Assembly: GCA_009746045.1 (NCBI GenBank)
Contig: RPFO01000065.1
Location: 8,784,042 to 8,848,041 of the forward strand
Direction of reading: 5' to 3'
Origin: Mesostigma viride
Taxonomy: Eukaryota; Streptophyta; Mesostigmatophyceae; Mesostigmatales; Mesostigmataceae
DNA length: 64,000 nucleotides
Below, in pieces: positions 36,883-61,395 of the stretch. How positions within the stretch are numbered: the first letter of the stretch is position 1; each line of letters begins with the position of its first letter. The translations under genes were made by a program, and so were the position numbers. The notes beneath the pieces were generated by a model. That model made no database searches. It saw only the letters and a program-made list of their open reading frames with translations, and was not told where the DNA came from.

Positions 36883-37136
36883 TTCTGATCAGACACTCCG
36901 CAAAGGTGAAAACCTTTGCGTTCAGTGCCGGGCCGCGGAAAACGCGGAAAACGCGATCTGCAAATGAATCCGACCGGAATCGAACTGGGGACCTCTCGCA
37001 CCAATTTTGCTGACTATAGGACGGACGTCTCCGGTTACCATGGCATCGCCAACTTACACCTACAGTCATCCGCAAAAGTTCTCCTGTCCGGGGAGTGATG
37101 CAAGCCTTTCGGATTTGGTACTAGATAAATCACTCG
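36883..37136 (-). mobile_element. SINE-like repeat, copy 1 (254 bp)
   Basis: A 254-bp block almost identical to 59903-60156 (one visible difference). In minus orientation it contains AGTTCGATTCC (36976-36986), which resembles the tRNA B box (pol III promoter), with TGGTAACCGG upstream as a weak A-box candidate. The other end holds two short hairpins, CGCAAAGGT-GAAA-ACCTTTGCG (36899-36920) and CCGCG-GAAAA-CGCGG (36933-36947, plus-strand sense). A tRNA-derived SINE is the best guess. I could not fold a true tRNA. Confidence 0.5.
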
Positions 37137-37275
37137 AGATCTGTGTGTAGGAGTACTACACACGTGTCTGCACGCGAGACTTGTTCAGTCTCGCACCGTG
37201 AGACGGGCTGAACACGGCTGAATCCTTCTTTAGAAGGGGGCGTAGCCGGTACTATCGAAATCAGCCAAGCGTATA

Positions 37276-37348
37276 TTCTGATCAGACACTCCGCAAAGGT
37301 GAAAACCTTTGCGTTCAGTGCCGGGCCGCGGAAAACGCGGAGAACGCG
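37276..37348 (-). mobile_element. SINE-like repeat, partial third copy
   Basis: Only the double-hairpin end is repeated, about 140 bp after the end of copy 1, with one change in the trailing GAGAACGCG. Confidence 0.55.
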
Positions 37349-37549
37349 TCAGGCTCATTGAGTATATTAATTATGACTGTTTACATGCCAATTAAAAACT
37401 ATGCATGCATGAACTGATTCCGTCATAAACATGACATAAAATGTATACGGTAAGTTTGATATCCAGGAAATGGTATCTGTCCGAGGCAATGCTTTAATTA
37501 TCTACAAAAGGTAAAGGGCTATATATCCAAGGCCTAGCATCATAATCAA

Positions 37550-38950
37550 GTGTCTAGAACACATAGACAACCTTGTCCTCATCAATCTTCTCCTTCTTCA
37601 CGTACACGGGCCCCCTGGCAGGTCAGTGGGCTGGGGGAGGTGGCAGCACGTTTGTGGCCAGGGGTCCGGCCCCCTCAGGTACTCCTGCTTGGGGACATCG
37701 TCGTCACCCTCCTATTTCTTGGCCTAGCTTGGGAGCCATCTTGGACTTGGTGTGTTTGAGACACCTGGATGGCCCCCCCTCCACCTTCTTGGGCTCCTCC
37801 TTGGACTACTCCTCGTTCTCAGCCTTGATCTCCTCCCTGACGTTCTTCCAGAATGTGTCTGCATCCCATGACTCAGTGGGCTCCTGCTCGATGGGCTCCT
37901 CCTTTGGCTCCTCCCCCTTGGCCTCCCCAGGCCTTCTTGGGCTTGGCCTTTCCCTTGACCTCCTTGGCCTCCTTCTTGGCCTTCTTCATGGCCTCCCTCT
38001 CGGCCTAGCTCCTCCTTCTCAACCTTCTGCCAGTACTGTTCTAAAGGGGTTGGTGTCTTGAAGTTTCTTATCAAAGCCCTTAGCCTGCCTCGCCCAGCTC
38101 CTGACCAGCTGGTCATTAGCTAAGTAAGCTGGTCATTAGCTAAGTCCAAGAAGCTAGCTTCTTGGACTTATCCTCCTCCTCCCCATCAGATTCCTCCACC
38201 CCCTCATATTCCTCCTCCTCCTTGACCTCCTCCCCCTCAGACTCCCTCCCCCTGCCGGGCCCCCTAGCTCCCCCTCCCCCGAGGTCCTCCTCAAGCTCCA
38301 GCTGGCGGACGATGAAGGGGTAATTAACCCTTGGGGTTGAAGATGGTGTCCTCGTTGTCCTCAGCCCTGAGAGCCTCCTTGCGCTGGCGGTACTCGTCCT
38401 GGAGAGCCGCCTTCAACTTCTTCGCCCTTGATCTCATTCTGCCTCAACTCCAACTGGAGGGGGGTGTCGTAGAGAACGTCGGCCTCGCAGGGGTCCTCAG
38501 GCCTGGGGGTGTTGGGGAAGGCGAAGGTGAAGTCCATGCACTTGACGCAGTGGTTCCTCTCCTAGTTGGCGTCTGGGATAATCTCCCACGGATGAGCCTC
38601 CTCATTGCACGTAGGGTAGCGGCAGGATTGTCCGTTATACCAGATGGGAGTGATCTCTCCCTTCTGCAAGGTGATGGGCAACACAAAAACAAAACAATGG
38701 GGGTCCATGATGTTAGAATCCAAAAGAGGAGCACGATGGTAAACTGAGAAATGCAAAAAAAACAAGTGGAAAGCAAGTTTACCTCGATCTTGTGCTCGAA
38801 CCGGATGCAATTGTCGACGTTTTCTCCGAAAACTTCGTCCAGCATGCGCAGTGGGAGCACCATATTGCACTGGTGGCAAATACTAATCCTTTCCGCGCGA
38901 GCGCTTTTCTTTGCCGTGAGCCTCTTATCAGACACTACATCCAACTTGAA
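37550..38950 (-). pseudogene. Decayed gene with paired cysteines, family unknown
   Basis: Minus-strand reading starts near 38944 with ISICHQCNMVLPLRMLDEVF and FEHKIE, then a good donor (GAG|GTAAAC at about 38780). It resumes after TTGCAG (about 38670) with KGEITPIWYNGQSCRYPTCN and EEAHPWEIIPDAN. An in-frame TAG near 38573 follows, then RNHCVKCMDFTFAFPNTPRP and LQLELRQNEIK. A frameshift leads to KAKKLKAALQDEYRQRKEAL and EDNEDTIFNPK, another shift to NYPFIVRQLELEEDL, then a long Glu/Lys/Gly-rich acidic tract. The Cys pairs (CHQC, CRYPTC, CVKC) suggest a zinc-binding fold. A retained intron-like gap means it is not a processed copy. I do not recognise the family. Confidence 0.5.
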
Positions 38951-39289
38951 CTGGTTAATAGTTTACACCCTCCTACCCTTGCAGGAAGTAGCCCAGAGTG
39001 TATTATAGGCCATATATTCTTCTCAGGGACATGTGAGCAGAACAAGAATTAATTAATTAATTAATTAATTAATTAATTAAAATCATAGCTCCGTGGGGAG
39101 CTTATGTTACACATAGCCCTGAGAAAGGGGCATCTATATGGGTTTGTAATACAATCAGGGCGACAACCTGCAGGTGTAGGATGTCCAACAATCACCTGCT
39201 CTGGGTGCACAAGGTGCACCTGCACCGCCATGATGGTTTGAACATGCCTCCTAAACAAGCACAAGCACACAAGGCGGCTTGAGGAGAGG
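38951..39289. mobile_element. Two retroelement 3' ends, tail to tail
   Basis: A plus-strand 3' end (CCCTTGCAGGAAGTAGC ... TTCTCAGGGACATG) runs into a (TTAA)n tail at 39048-39080. From the other side a minus-strand 3' end (CCCTTTCTCAGGGC, hairpin AAGCTCC/GGAGCT) runs into the same tail. Both belong to the family seen at 600-720 and 6300-6490. Confidence 0.5.
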
Positions 39290-39555
39290 GCCTAGAAGGC
39301 CTGCATGGCGGAACAAGAAGAGGTGGCAGAAGATTGTCCATGCAGGCCCACACGCCAGCCCCTGTGGGCAAGCCACCTCCCCCCAAGAGGGAGGGGCGTT
39401 TTGCTGAGTAGTGTAGTTAGGATCTTTCTAGACTAGATAGCTTAGAGTTAGGTTAGTTCGTTTACGCGGCTTCGCCCACCTCCACCCATCCAGTAAGGAA
39501 TATGTGCTACATGATCTCCCAACTGAGGCATGTTATAATATGTAAATTAGATTAA
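39290..39555 (+). pseudogene. LINE ORF2 3' end, plus copy
   Basis: It reads WQKIVHAGPHASPCGQATS in shifted frames, corresponding to WKKIVKAHTPDPVGKPPPPK of the better copy at 58900. It then has the shared 3' untranslated region, an ATGTGCTACATGATCTCCC hairpin and a TAAATTAGATTAAATTAA tail. Heavily 5' truncated. Confidence 0.65.
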
Positions 39556-40105
39556 ATTAAATTATAACATGCCTCCGTGGGGAGGTCATGTAGCACATAT
39601 TTCATGATGGATGGGGTGGAGGAAGCCGCGTGATCGAACTATCCTAACTCTATCTAGAAAATCCTAACTACACTACTCATGAATCAAAACGCCTCCTCCA
39701 CTTGGGGGGAGGTGGCTTGCCCACAGGGTCGGGCGTGTGCGCCTTGACAATCTTCTTCCACCGCGTCTTGTCCTGCATGGCAGTCCAAAGACGGGAGAGA
39801 GAGTGGATGCGGTGCTCAAACTGGGCTGGGACCACTAGGTCGTCCAGCAACATCTGAACGTAGTTGGTGACAGGTTTCCCTACCCTTTTGGGAATGTCCT
39901 TGGGGCCAGGCCAGGTCAGAATGTGCCGCCCTGGCTGTCCAAGCCGCTGGGGGCCGGCCAGACCAAGGGTGGTGTCGACCTGGCTGGTGCGGGCAAGGTG
40001 TCCTACAAATGCTATCCTACGCTGCCTAATCTCGTCCGAAACAGGAGGCATGCCATGATACAGAGACTCTGATGACGGACGCTCGGAAAAACCTACATTA
40101 AGGAT
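39556..40105 (-). pseudogene. LINE ORF2 3' end, minus copy
   Basis: Open for 124 codons (40051-39677): VSDEIRQRRIAFVGHLARTS ... RVGKPVTNYVQMLLDDLVVP ... WKKIVKAHTPDPVGKPPPPK. It then has the shared 3' hairpin (CATGACCTCCCCACGGAGG) and tail at 39545-39600. It matches the copy at 58590-59140 base for base over long stretches. RRIAFVGHLAR corresponds to the post-RT region of RTE/jockey-type LINEs. It is 5' truncated near 40105 and abuts the plus copy tail to tail. Confidence 0.75.
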
Positions 40106-40150
40106 TATAATATGTAGGCATGTTATAATTTAATTTAACATGCATGCCAT

Positions 40151-41041
40151 GTTGCATGCAGCTAGAATCGGTGTATATATGAGTCGAGGGTAAACCATCT
40201 AGTCGTCCTGCTATAGCTCGATCTGTGCATCATGTAAGTCATATTTATAATATGGCTGGCCAGTGTGCATACTATGGTGGCATAATGGTGGCACTGGCCA
40301 GCTGGCACGCAGCGCTGACTAGTAGGAGACAAATATTCAAACATTACATCAAGTACATATAATAGAGGAGGGACAGCAATGCCATCTGGCTCACTGTGAT
40401 AGTTCAACTCAACGCAGTGATAATTTAACTCACCATACAAACACAATTCCTTCAATTGGCAGAGTCGATCTGACAAGTATCAAGCAGATCATAAGTGTAT
40501 ACATGCTCAGTGATTAATTCGGTCACCAGTACCACCCTGAGGGATGTGCAGCTTGATCTAGCTTGCTGGCCGGATGGCCTACTCCCTAGCCACTGCAAGT
40601 GTGCAAACCAGTCACTAACAACCATTACATGCCCTTGTCTGTTTCCCCGGGTGGCTTGTCTGGGAATGCCAGATGAGGCAATAGCCTCGTGTACTCTAAT
40701 CCAAGGTCTAGCTGGCGGTTACTGAGAAGAAAAGCAGGCGGCGACGAGCATCACGCCCTCCCTGGGAGCCCTAGTCGCAGCAGCGAGAGAATCAACAATC
40801 TCAGGAGCATGCAGCGGGAATAAAAGACAGGAGTTGCAGGAGAAGAAAACCGGGACAATCTTCCCAGGGCACCCTGACAAGCCCGAGCCACACATATGTG
40901 GGGCGGTGCAGACCCGCGACTTGCCCATCATTTACTGTGCAGATATTAAGAAGCCCTACCTGCATATCCATGACACAGCAGCTAGTAGAGGCCTGTAAGT
41001 TGCAGGAACTTCTCACAAGAGTCCGAGCCTACTCCCTCCTC
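40151..41041. other. Downstream flank of DHFR-TS, no gene seen
   Basis: This contains the 3' untranslated region of the minus-strand DHFR-TS gene next to 41042. Short ORFs (for example 40162-40476 minus) have no family features. I find no repeat in it. Confidence 0.4.
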
Positions 41042-55442
<14,401 letters not shown>

Positions 55443-55991
55443 GTGCCAACCGGGGTTCAGTGCTAGATGTGCGTTAGATGCTGGTCACACTTTGCCACTG
55501 TCCGAAAAGCTGTTTTGCATACAACGCGGTTTGAGGTATGAGCACGCGCATGATAGCAAACCCGTTTCTGCCAGCAGCGTGTTTTGTTGCGTCGCCTAGC
55601 ACTCTTGCGCAGCGACAGCGAGACGGTTTAATAGATACAAGACGTAAAACTGAGGAAACCCATACGCCGGGAGCTGTTTGATAGTGGGTGAAGTTTCCAC
55701 AGGAAAGCACGGGGCGTGTATGAATTTCGTGCCGCTTGCGACATGAGTTTTTGCCAGCATACCTTTGGAGAGCTTTGGGCGTTTTCTCCCGAAATATACA
55801 ACGCTGCGACTAAGAAGAGTAGATAATTGAACGCCAGGAGCTTGCAAAATTCTCATGACATATTCAGCATCTTGCCTGTCCGCAATTTCCTTGCAACGCA
55901 GGCAAAGCTGCATCCACGGGCTCGCTTGCTGCTCCCCCCTATCACGAAAATGGCCCTCGAATTATTTGACACGGTCGCGGGCTTGCAGTAA

Positions 55992-56000
55992 TTTCGCGCC
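55992..56000 (+). promoter_or_regulatory. E2F-type motif TTTCGCGCC
   Basis: A full match to TTTSGCGC. It lies 550 bp upstream of the DHFR-TS start. Thymidylate and DHFR genes are classic E2F targets in animals and plants. Confidence 0.5.
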
Positions 56001-56064
56001 AATTTTCCGTTTGGCCACTGCAGGCACGCTGCCCCTGAGCTGCCTGAGCTCTGAAGTAGGAATA

Positions 56065-56072
56065 GCGGGAAA
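56065..56072 (-). promoter_or_regulatory. E2F-type motif TTTCCCGC
   Basis: GCGGGAAA on the plus strand, so TTTCCCGC in DHFR-TS sense, 65 bp further upstream than the first motif. Confidence 0.5.
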
Positions 56073-56668
56073 TTTGAGTCGCAGGCGTGGCGCGACAACA
56101 CATCCTGTCAATAATGTTGTGATGAAAGACACAGTGTTGAGACTTGAGCGTAATAAGCTTACTGATGAATATGAGTGTAAGCTTATAACTATAAGCCCCT
56201 TATTTCCTAGTCAAGTAGTTAGTAGGGCCTGGTGAGTGGACTGTGGAGCGTGGTGTCCGGTCGTAAGTGGCTAATACTGAATACAGTACAGTACAAGTCC
56301 AGACTCCAAAATCAGTCAGTCAGTCAGAAAAATGAGTAAACTGTAAATAGCGTGAAGTCATATTAGCTAGTCTGCATACCTATCTGCAAGCCCTTATTAG
56401 TTATTACCTAACCCTGACCTAACTGCAAAATTCCTGAGTTCTCTCATCTCTGATGCACGACACTGACGACAGTCGACAAGACTCACAACTCACAAGAGGC
56501 TGACAATGATAACACGTAGATACAACAGTGATCACAGAGACTCCTTGCAGGCAATGCGCACGTGCTGTGACCCGCGAGAGAACGTTCATATCGGGCATTT
56601 TATTTCTTTGGCCTGGCACGGTTCAGCGGACAACCACGATTGGTCTCCTGCGTTTGTCAACGAGAAAG

Positions 56669-56740
56669 TAGACTGCAACGTTTAAAGAAGTGTGACGTTG
56701 TTTACTGACTGCAACGTTTAAAGAAGTGTGACGTTGTTAA
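56669..56740. repeat. 32-bp direct repeat upstream of the 228-residue gene
   Basis: Two adjacent copies of a unit with GACTGCAACGTTTAAAGAAG followed by TGTGACGTTGTT. The second ends about 14 bp before the ATG at 56752. Each copy contains AACGTT and TGACGT, the latter a bZIP-type core. Confidence 0.75.
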
Positions 56741-56751
56741 CATAACAAAAA

Positions 56752-57991
56752 ATGGTTAGCATTTTCCCGACAGCGACGACCCCCTTCACAGGCATGCGCT
56801 TGGATTCAGCCAAGTCCAAGACCTTAATAAGGCCACACCACCGTGTATCACTAGCGAGCGTACAGAATGGTGCGGTGCCATCTTCGGTCCGGCTAAACAC
56901 AGGGAAGGACTGTGAGCTGGGGATCTCCATTTTCCCGAATTTCTCTTACAATGCTGCTGGCGGTGGTGGCACAGGGAAGGTCACGGGTGTGTCCAAAGAT
57001 GGCAGGGAAGTCCACTTTAGCTTTGACCAATCCTCCATCGCCATCCCGCCCTTGGATTTCAATAGCACGCGGTTCCTCGGGATTCCGCTCCCACCTCCTC
57101 TCCGGATCGACATTATCACCAAAAGCCTGGCGGGCACTGCTGACATGCAGTCCGGCAAGGTAGGCCGACGCTTGCGTGTTAAATGGCTGCCTGGCGTGCC
57201 TGCAGCCCTGACATAGCCTCGCAGGGATCCCACGTTGTATACAAATTTGCTGATTAATGGACATGAGTATGGAGCAGTTTTATGGTTGCGCCATATTCGC
57301 AGGCCATATGGCGACGTCGTTACGGGGCTATGCGATAGCAGCCAATTACTTAGGGTTATCAGATTGTGTCTACCCCCTTCACGGAGTTTCGTCAGCAAGA
57401 AGCACCGGGCATTCCGGTATTCGCCCTTGTCGCCATGGGTTTTGTGAGGTTGCCCTTGGTGATGTTGGTCACAGCGACATAAGTTGACGCCTTGTAAACC
57501 ACTTTTGGAGTCAAATACTTTTGGAGGAAGTGCCCTCACGTGGACTGCTACTGTTGGACACTAAGCATGGTTGTTTATTCTCATACATGTGTGTCACGTA
57601 GATGCGCCTATTCTACCTATTCCTTCCTGAAAAAGTTCAGGACGTTGAAAACGCATGCTGCTGTGCTGATCTATTCTTCTTATTCTATATATGCAATCGC
57701 ATTGCGGGACAGGTGGAATTGGATTTTGATGCTGAGTTCTGCTTTTCGGCCGGCCCGCTGTACAAGGCAGCGCCCCTCTCCGTCATCACCAGGCTGACCA
57801 CTGAGTCCTCCCAAGGCACTATGCGCGGGGGTGTGGGTGAGAGGCGTGTCGCATCGGGGGCGCGAGAGGGAACCTGCAAGCTCGTTGGAGTGGCGACGGT
57901 GCCCAAAGTGGATGACTTTGTGTTGAATACTTTCTTACAATTGCCCACTGAAGCGTTGGCGGTCCTGGCAGCCAGTATCGAGTTTTCTTAG
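56752..57991 (+). CDS. Conserved-looking protein of unknown function, 228 residues, 2 exons
   Basis: Exons 56752-57159 and 57713-57991, GT-AG, phase 0, ending in TAG. The N-terminus (about 45 residues, MVSIFPTATTPFTGM) is rich in Ser/Thr and basic residues with almost no acidic ones, as in organelle targeting peptides. The body has VTGVSKDGREVHFSFDQ, then LGIPLPPPLRIDI, across the junction MQSGK|VELDFDAEFCFSAGPLYK, and at the end TCKLVGVATVPKVDDF and LPTEALAVLAASIEFS. The alternating pattern suggests a beta-rich lipocalin- or fibrillin-like barrel. It resembles plastid proteins of photosynthetic eukaryotes as I remember them, but I cannot name a family. It shares its upstream region with DHFR-TS. 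Confidence 0.7.
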
Positions 57992-58439
57992 TTGGACTTC
58001 ATAGATAATGTCTAGACAGGCTGGTAATAGTGGACCAAATGCTGATGGTTACGTGAGATACGTACGAAGGCTGGCCACCTCATGATGCTTGGCCAGTGTA
58101 TTATTGATTCATATTGCGTTTGAACCTCCTAGCTATGGCGACACAGGCCGGGCTGGGCTGCATGCCATCTGATGCCACACTGGCTGCCGGCCACTCACTA
58201 TATTAGAAGTGTTAACATCTGTAGAAGTAAGCATTAGCCTGTCAGGACTATTCTCCAGCCTGTTCGATGGTTGCCTCATTGTTTAGTACAAGCACGGATC
58301 TGGAAATGAGCTCCGTTAATGAATGAATGAGCTCCATGGCCCCAAACAACTTAGGGGCTAGCAAAACTACAGTGACCGCATTGAAACTTTTTTGTCATCG
58401 AACAAACATAGTTTTCCATACCTATACATGCGCCCGTTG
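57992..58439. other. Downstream flank, no gene seen
   Basis: Probable 3' untranslated region and spacer. No repeat or gene is recognised. Confidence 0.4.
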
Positions 58440-59150
58440 CTGACGTACATCTGCCTGAACGCCACACGTGGCATTCGCACAATCAGATACTGCGTCAATT
58501 ATTGGGTTCTTTAAAAAATGCAGCATATATGCGCAACCGGAAAGGATGCTCCGGCAGGTCCTTAATGTAGGTTTTTCCGAGCGTCCGTCATCAGAGTCTT
58601 TGTACCATGGCATGCCCCGTGTTTCGGACGAGATTAGGCAGCGTAGGATAGCATTTGTAGGACACCTTGCACGCACCAGCCAGGTCGACACCACCCTCGG
58701 TCTGGCCGGCCCCCAGCGGCTTGGACAGCCAGGGCGGCACATTCTGACCTGGCCTGGCCCCAAGGACATTCCCAAAAGGGTAGGGAAACCTGTCACGAAC
58801 TACGTTCAGATGTTGCTGGACGACCTAGTGGTCCCAGCCCAGTTTGAGCACCGCATCCACTCTCTCTCCCGTCTTTGGACTGCCATGCAGGACAAGACGC
58901 GGTGGAAGAAGATTGTCAAGGCGCACACGCCCGACCCTGTGGGCAAGCCACCTCCCCCCAAGCGGAGGAGGCGTTTTGATGATGAGTAGTGCAGTTAGGA
59001 TTTTCTAGATAGAGTTAGGATAGTTCGATCACGCGGCTTCCTCCACCCCATCCATCATGAAATATGTGCTACATGACCTCCCCACGGAGGCATGTTATAA
59101 TTTAATTTAATTTAATTTTAATTTAATATGCGCAACCACTCAGACAACTC
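58440..59150 (+). pseudogene. LINE ORF2 C-terminal fragment, best copy
   Basis: Open for 173 codons (58468-58989). It includes SIYAQPERMLRQVLNVGF, LYHGMPRVSDEIRQRRIAFV, GHLARTSQVDTTLGL, RVGKPVTNYVQMLLDDLVVP and a basic C-terminus PPPKRRRRFDDE. It corresponds to the region after the reverse transcriptase in jockey/RTE-type LINEs. The 3' end has an ATGTGCTACATGACCTCCCC-ACGGAGG hairpin and a (TTTAA)n tail (59100-59128). It is 5' truncated; copies lie at 17245, 39290 and 39556. Confidence 0.75.
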
Positions 59151-59902
59151 TAGTCCTTCCACAACTTTCGAACACCATTTGTCCAAGAACATTTGTCTTC
59201 AGTGACACACCCATGTCGCTGGGTGGTGTCGTGTGCTGTGTTTCTGTGAACACCATGCATGCCACATAAAAGAACCTGAGTAGTACAGCCTTTGTAAAGA
59301 CTCAGCTTGTTGAGGGGGACAACCTAATTGATGTCAGACCTGGTATAGTACTTCGTGACATGCCGGCCTTGAGCATGCATGCCCGCAAGCACTACGGTAC
59401 AGTTCTTGAAAAATGCTTTATCAAGGTGACAACCAGCGCAGGCCAGAAATCAGGAGAATCCGGACAGTACAGTTCTTGTAAAAATGCTTTACACATGTTG
59501 TCGCTGTGTGTACTGATACGAATGTTATGGCATGCGTGAAACATAGTCATGGTTCCAATCAAAGGTCCCAGCATTGACAGCTGGTCAGCTGGCAAGTTGG
59601 CCAGCAGTACAGGTGATAACAAGCAGTACTGATAAATGTTACATGTATGTCTGCTCCTTCACGCCCAGATCCAAGTACTTGTCCACGGTACCGCATTCAA
59701 ACAGTCCTGTTGGATCCAGTCCTTCAGTTAGCGTCTGTCATTGTATATTTTGACCAAGACTGCACTGTGCTGTGAAGGGAACACCCAAGTTTTGCGCTAC
59801 CACCATGGTCCTTCACCCACCTTGACCAGTCATGGACATGTTCTAAGTGATACATGTTTGTGGAAATACAGTCGGGGTACGTGCTCCGTCCCATCATGTC
59901 TG
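59151..59902. other. Unassigned stretch
   Basis: A short duplication (GTACAGTTCTTG, then AAAATGCTTTA, at 59398 and 59467) is visible. There is no gene. Confidence 0.4.
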
Positions 59903-60156
59903 TTCTGATCAGACACTCCGCAAAGGTGAAAACCTTTGCGTTCAGTGCCAGGCCGCGGAAAACGCGGAAAACGCGATCTGCAAATGAATCCGACCGGAAT
60001 CGAACTGGGGACCTCTCGCACCAATTTTGCTGACTATAGGACGGACGTCTCCGGTTACCATGGCATCGCCAACTTACACCTACAGTCATCCGCAAAAGTT
60101 CTCCTGTCCGGGGAGTGATGCAAGCCTTTCGGATTTGGTACTAGATAAATCACTCG
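59903..60156 (-). mobile_element. SINE-like repeat, copy 2 (254 bp)
   Basis: Same length, orientation and sequence as 36883-37136 except for one visible substitution. It contains the same B-box-like AGTTCGATTCC on the minus strand and the same two hairpins. Confidence 0.55.
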
Positions 60157-61395
60157 TCTGTATTCATGTCCCACTACGTCCAACATTATCGCAAGCCAAC
60201 CCCCTCGGTATTCGTCCGTATTCGTGTCCGAGCAGGTCAACGTCCGGTCAGTGTTCACTGGTCGACATTGTCGCACGTGACGTGCATGCATGTTGTCGTG
60301 GTCGACATCTGCGGTCCGAGGTTGCAGCCAAGTCGTAAATTCAATACACCCCCCCAGTGCCGGGGATATAGTCAGGTAACCCGTAACCACCATCGTGAGC
60401 AATCCCTTGAGCTAGCAACCCTTTGTACCAGGGGCAGTCTCGGTCAGAGTGGCAGGTCAGGCATCCCACAACCGACGATAGTGTGTAGGGTCACAAGAAC
60501 GTGGTAAGTTGGTTTAGCAAACTAACTGCCCGAAGAGAGTCAGGGGGGGAGGCACGTTTCAACCTGCAGGTTTTCCCACCCAAGAAGACCTGCTGACCAA
60601 GGCAACAGGCTTCATTGGGGGGGAACTTGAGGACAAACACGTGGCAGAATCACATGCAACTCAACCATCACGTGCTGTCTCCTAATTTAGCCAGCATGGC
60701 GTGACGGGAAAAACACAAGTCACTGCCGATCAGAATGTCGGACCCCTTTCCCCCAATCCCCTGAATGGTGCGCCCTCCCAGAAGAAAGCAGCCACAGGCA
60801 TGCAAGTGTATGTGGTGATTTCCAAAACAATAAACCAGGCAAGCCTCGCTCCTTCACGAGTAGGAAACCACAGGGCAATACATAGAAAATAGTCAGCAGC
60901 ACACATATGGACGCCATGCGCAAGCCCGGCCAGCCTGATAGCTAGGAGTCTTAACTCTTCATCGAAGGCCTGAGCATGTCCATGAGCAGCTTAGCACAGG
61001 GCTGACATCAGATGATACCACCTTAACAAAATAACTGGGCCAAACCACTCCCCTCTCGAAATACAGCTAAGAAAATGCCGGCATTACGATACGATGCAAT
61101 AATGGGTCAGGAAGAAGGTGGAAGGTAGAAAAAATCTACTAGCATGCACCCCACCACAACAAGAACATCGCCCCAAGTCCAGGCAGACAAAGTGCTTCGG
61201 CAGAAAAGGCAAAGCACGGCGAAACGTGAAGCTCAAGCATCCCCTCTATCAAATCTAGGTAGATCTCACTTTTGCAAGGCTGCATAACCTCCACAAACCT
61301 GCAAAAACTACACAAACCTGCAAAACCTACAGGGCCGGCCTAATCAGGGCACAGCCCGGATAGGTATGGCCATCGCGATAATGTGCACCCCCACC
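60157..61395. other. Unassigned stretch and 3' flank of the RRM gene
   Basis: No gene is supported. The part next to 61396 will contain the RRM gene's 3' untranslated region. A small AAACCTGCAAAAACTACACA duplication lies near 61290-61335. Confidence 0.4.

Larger units (their letters stand above)
55443..56751. promoter_or_regulatory. Divergent intergenic region, DHFR-TS and 228-residue gene
   Basis: A 1.3-kb spacer between opposite start codons. It contains two strong E2F-type motifs (55992 and 56065), and a 32-bp direct repeat just before the plus-strand gene. No gene is seen inside it. Confidence 0.6.
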
